Source: Acidobacteriota bacterium
GTDB lineage: Bacteria > Acidobacteriota > Terriglobia > Acidoferrales > UBA7541
NCBI GenBank assembly: GCA_019239815.1
Contig: JAFAZL010000436.1
Span: 1 to 8,405, forward strand
Length of the DNA stretch: 8,405 bases
Direction of reading: 5' to 3'
Below the pieces are notes generated by a model. The model was given only the letters and a program-made list of their open reading frames with translations, ran no database searches and had not been told where the DNA came from. Below, piece by piece: positions 6,726 to 8,405 of this stretch. Positions within the stretch are counted from its first letter, which is position 1. Each line of letters begins with the position of its first letter. The position numbers and the translations under genes are program-made.

Positions 6726-7028
6726 ATGCACACCGACCGGTCCGTTTTGCCGATGACGATTTCCGCACTCAGGTCCGAAGCGCAAGGACTGGTGGCGCGT
6801 TTCTCCTTGGTGCTCACCAAGAAGAAAAACGACAACATCCGAGTGGCGCGGGTTGCCGTAGAACGTTTGTACCAGCACGCCGAATCCATCCTCCCGGCAG
6901 CGACGCTATCACTCAAGGGCGAGGTTGATACGTGGGCGAACCTGCGGCGTCTAGCCAATGCAGTTGTGATCGCCTGCGACCGCGCCGAACCCGCGCCCAC
7001 TGTCGCAGTCGGTGAAATCCAAGATTGA
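6726..7028 (+). CDS. Uncharacterised 100-aa protein
   Basis: The frame is open from a TTG at 6630, but the stretch before 6726 shows no conserved look. From the ATG at 6726 (or 6753) the protein reads 'ISALRSEAQGLVARFSLVL', then 'NIRVARVAVERLYQHAESIL', 'KGEVDTWANLRRLANAVVI', and an acidic/Pro C-terminus. It looks helical and soluble, with no signal peptide, Cys motif or known domain that I recognise. The opposite strand is also open here (6713-7303) but gives Arg/Ser-rich low-complexity sequence typical of a shadow, so the + frame is the better candidate. No Shine-Dalgarno site is visible for either ATG, which lowers confidence. It is divergent from the broken kinase and is followed by about 155 bases without a gene. 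Confidence 0.5.
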   Translation: MHTDRSVLPMTISALRSEAQGLVARFSLVLTKKKNDNIRVARVAVERLYQHAESILPAATLSLKGEVDTWANLRRLANAVVIACDRAEPAPTVAVGEIQD

Positions 7029-7184
7029 GTCGTATCGCTTGGAATGTCTCTTCTGTGGTTTCCACACCAATGGAGTCTGCGTGAAGAGCGCAACTCGATC
7101 TTACCTTTTACGAACCACTGATCCTTGTTAGTACTTCCGCTCCATTCACTGCGACGCCGACTTCCATCATCGTCGGTATAACGC

Positions 7185-7523
7185 ATGTGCCTGAAGGAAA
7201 TTTTCGATCTCCAGCGACGAGCCGCAACTCTCATCGCCATTCTGTTTCTCGCCCTCATGGCCACCACTTGCGGTGCACAGGAACAACGCGAGGTATTAGA
7301 CAAGCCGACGCCGGTCTACCCTGAAATTGCCCGACACATGAATTTAACGGGCACAGTCAAAATCAGAGCGACCATCGGGCCGGATGGTCGTGTGAAGCGC
7401 GTGGATGTTATCGGTGGCCATCCCCTTTTGACGGACGCAGCGGTCGATGCGGTCAAGCGGTGGAAGTATGCGCCGGGCAAGGCAGAAACAGAAGTTGGGC
7501 TTGAGTTCCACTTTCATCCGTGA
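7185..7523 (+). CDS. Exported mini-protein with TonB C-terminal domain
   Basis: This 112-aa protein has an N-terminal segment with two Arg (11-12), then a hydrophobic stretch '[19 protein letters not shown]' (13-31). This is a signal peptide or anchor; the Cys at 29 is not in a clear lipobox. Residues 40-112 form a TonB_C domain: '[10 protein letters not shown]', '[20 protein letters not shown]', '[19 protein letters not shown]' and 'YAPG'. The order and spacing match energy-transducer TonB family C-termini. The long proline-rich linker that lets true TonB span the periplasm is absent. This is therefore probably not a complete energy transducer for outer-membrane receptors, but one of the short periplasmic TonB_C proteins common in acidobacteria. 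No ExbB/ExbD or receptor gene is nearby. The ribosome-binding site is weak. Its 3' end overlaps that of the convergent cold-shock gene by 10 bases. Confidence 0.85.
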   Translation: MCLKEIFDLQRRAATLIAILFLALMATTCGAQEQREVLDKPTPVYPEIARHMNLTGTVKIRATIGPDGRVKRVDVIGGHPLLTDAAVDAVKRWKYAPGKAETEVGLEFHFHP

Positions 7524-7741
7524 GTTCTAACCCGGCGCGGCTCTTCGCTCGCTCTCACGTTTGCGGCCTGTGGTCCCTTTGGTCCCTGAACAATTTCGAA
7601 TTCAAGCTTGTCACCCTCTTGCAGTGTTCGGAATCCTTCGCCAGTAATTGCGCTGTAATGGACGAAAACATCTGGTGCGTTCTCCCGCCCGATGAATCCA
7701 AACCCCTTCGAATTGTTGAACCACTTGACCTGTCCTTGCAC
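7514..7741 (-). CDS. CspA-family cold-shock protein
   Basis: This 75-aa single cold-shock domain starts at a GTG (MQGQVKWF). It has RNP1 'KGFGFI' at residues 12-17 and RNP2 'VFVHY' at 25-29. It continues with '[19 protein letters not shown]' and '[10 protein letters not shown]', followed by a short basic tail (PRRVRTHG) beyond the usual 66-70 residues. Proteins of this family bind single-stranded RNA or DNA and act as RNA chaperones in the cytosol. Some are cold-induced, others constitutive or stationary-phase; the sequence does not tell which. A GGGAGG lies eight bases before the GTG and supports the start. A candidate promoter lies at 7797-7825, giving a leader of about 50 bases, shorter than the long regulated leader of E. 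coli cspA. Confidence 0.95.
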   Translation of the reverse strand: MQGQVKWFNNSKGFGFIGRENAPDVFVHYSAITGEGFRTLQEGDKLEFEIVQGPKGPQAANVRASEEPRRVRTHG

Positions 7742-7749
7742 TTGTCCAG

Positions 7750-7755
7750 CCTCCC
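7750..7755 (-). promoter_or_regulatory. Shine-Dalgarno site for the cold-shock gene
   Basis: CCTCCC on the + strand reads GGGAGG on the minus strand, eight bases before the GTG start. It settles the choice of a non-ATG start. Confidence 0.7.
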
Positions 7756-7796
7756 GCCCGGTGTTGTAATCCCTCTCAGCGAGCCTACGGCACTAC

Positions 7797-7825
7797 CTGA
7801 TATCACTTCATATGATCGGCGCCAA
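7797..7825 (-). promoter_or_regulatory. Candidate sigma-70-like promoter for the cold-shock gene
   Basis: On the minus strand TTGGCG (7825-7820) and TATCAG (7802-7797) stand exactly 17 bases apart, about 55 bases before the start codon. Both elements are imperfect matches to TTGACA/TATAAT, so this is a suggestion only. Confidence 0.3.
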
Positions 7826-7854
7826 GGGGAGTACTCAGGGAGTAAGAACACAGT

Positions 7855-8040
7855 ATGAAAACAGATGAACAATACCTCGCAGACTTCGATTCATTATTTG
7901 TAGCGCATTTGAAATGGACCGATCAGCAAGTTATTGACGCGTTTAAACTGAAAAATGGGACGTTATCCGAGGAGAATGTGATCCGAATTTTTAACATGTG
8001 GGTTCGCAAGCGAAGAGCACCACGCAAGCCAGATCGCTAA
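7855..8040 (+). CDS. Uncharacterised 61-aa protein
   Basis: This small soluble protein begins 'MKTDEQYLADFDSLFVAHLKW' and continues 'DQQVIDAFKLKNGTLSEENV', then 'IFNMWVRKRRAPRKP'. It is acidic and aromatic in the first half with a strongly basic end. No domain is recognised. The composition is protein-like and AT-richer in places than the dehydrogenase genes, which could mean recent acquisition, but the sample is too small to insist. A GGGAG lies twelve bases before the ATG, rather far. It ends 24 bases before the XRE regulator, so the two are probably co-transcribed. A basic C-terminal tail beside a DNA-binding regulator could mean an accessory or nucleic-acid-binding role, but that is inference. 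Confidence 0.62.
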   Translation: MKTDEQYLADFDSLFVAHLKWTDQQVIDAFKLKNGTLSEENVIRIFNMWVRKRRAPRKPDR

Positions 8041-8053
8041 AGCGTGGCAGTAT

Positions 8054-8059
8054 AGGAGG
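8054..8059 (+). promoter_or_regulatory. Strong Shine-Dalgarno site for the XRE regulator
   Basis: A perfect AGGAGG (followed by GG) stands five bases before the GTG at 8065, so this non-ATG codon is well supported as the start. Confidence 0.8.
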
Positions 8060-8064
8060 GGACG

Positions 8065-8405
8065 GTGGTCATAGGAGATCGGCTAAGAGAACTCCGTGAG
8101 TCCAAGAGTCTGTCGCAGGGTGACATCGAAGAGCGAACCGGCTTACTTAGGTGTTATGTCTCACGCGTCGAAAACAATCACACAGTGCCATCACTGGATA
8201 CGCTCGAAAAGCTTGCGCGTGCTTTGGAAGTGCCGATGTATCAACTGTTCCACAAGGGCCGTGTGCCTGAAAATGTTCAGAAAATCAAAGTCGATCACAG
8301 TGAAAATTTCGGTGAGGCAGGACGAGACCGGGCGTACTTCCTCGCGCTGCACAAAGCGTTGTCCGAGATGAAGGATGCGGATCGAAAGCTGGTTCTGCAT
8401 ATGGC
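8065..8405 (+). CDS. XRE-family helix-turn-helix regulator, 5' part
   Basis: The frame starts at GTG and runs off the window edge after 113 codons. Residues 4-62 are a Cro/C1-type HTH domain: 'GDRLRELRESKSLSQGDIEE' provides helices 1-2, 'TGLLRCYVSRVENNHTVPS' holds the recognition helix and the usual S-R-x-E-N signature, and 'LDTLEKLARALEVPMYQLF' is the closing pair of helices. After about residue 63 comes a linker (KGRVPENVQKIK) and a second, helical region with 'YFLALHKALSEMKDADRKLV', function unknown. I recall this HTH version, with 'SQGDIE..TGLLRCY', as a common transcription-regulator type in acidobacteria. It probably binds DNA as a dimer in the cytosol; its target is unknown. It follows the 61-aa gene by 24 bases. 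Confidence 0.92.
   Translation, partial: MVIGDRLRELRESKSLSQGDIEERTGLLRCYVSRVENNHTVPSLDTLEKLARALEVPMYQLFHKGRVPENVQKIKVDHSENFGEAGRDRAYFLALHKALSEMKDADRKLVLHM

Noticed and set aside
6713..7303. 196-codon minus-strand frame
   Set aside because: It is Arg/Ser/Thr-rich low-complexity sequence and overlaps both a plausible + gene and the start of the TonB_C gene. It looks like a shadow.

Overview
The window reads as chromosomal DNA of a soil bacterium, most likely an acidobacterium (Terriglobia/Acidobacteriaceae type). I base this on recalled resemblance of several proteins to acidobacterial families, chiefly the XRE regulator at the right end, the helical protein after the alcohol dehydrogenase, and the small CxxC protein. 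No database search was possible, so the taxonomy is inference. Most starts have purine-rich Shine-Dalgarno sites, and GTG or TTG starts are frequent.

Left part (1-3960, all +): a compact, operon-like run. It holds the 3' part of a short-chain dehydrogenase (SDR), an SRPBCC-fold protein, a zinc-dependent medium-chain alcohol/formaldehyde dehydrogenase, an uncharacterised helical protein, and a second SDR with a hydrophobic N-terminus. The last three junctions are very tight: TGATG stop/start overlap, TTGA overlap, then a 26-base gap carrying a strong AGGAGG site. The set looks like an oxidoreductase and lipid/small-molecule detoxification module of the kind often found with stress genes. No substrate can be named from sequence.

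Middle (3961-5152): about 550 bases without a confident gene, containing one open but start-less frame. It is followed by a YciF/DUF892 ferritin-like stress protein with a plausible intrinsic terminator.

Right-middle (5153-6612, minus): a small CxxC protein of about 87 aa, a gene-poor stretch of about 410 bases, and a histidine kinase that appears broken. The kinase keeps an intact H-box and ATPase domain, but an in-frame TAA just upstream of the H-box separates it from its coiled-coil/PAS-end remnant, and almost the whole PAS domain is missing.

Right end (6726-8405): an unrecognised 100-aa protein, an exported mini TonB-C-domain protein converging on a CspA-family cold-shock gene (3' ends overlap by 10 bases), a 61-aa unknown, and an XRE-type regulator cut by the window edge.

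Overall this looks like an accessory stress-response neighbourhood with one decaying sensor gene. I found no CRISPR array, transposase, integrase or RNA gene, and no clearly new multi-gene defence or regulatory system. The most notable items are the split kinase, the translationally coupled unknown protein in the dehydrogenase operon, and the two small unknown genes near the right end.
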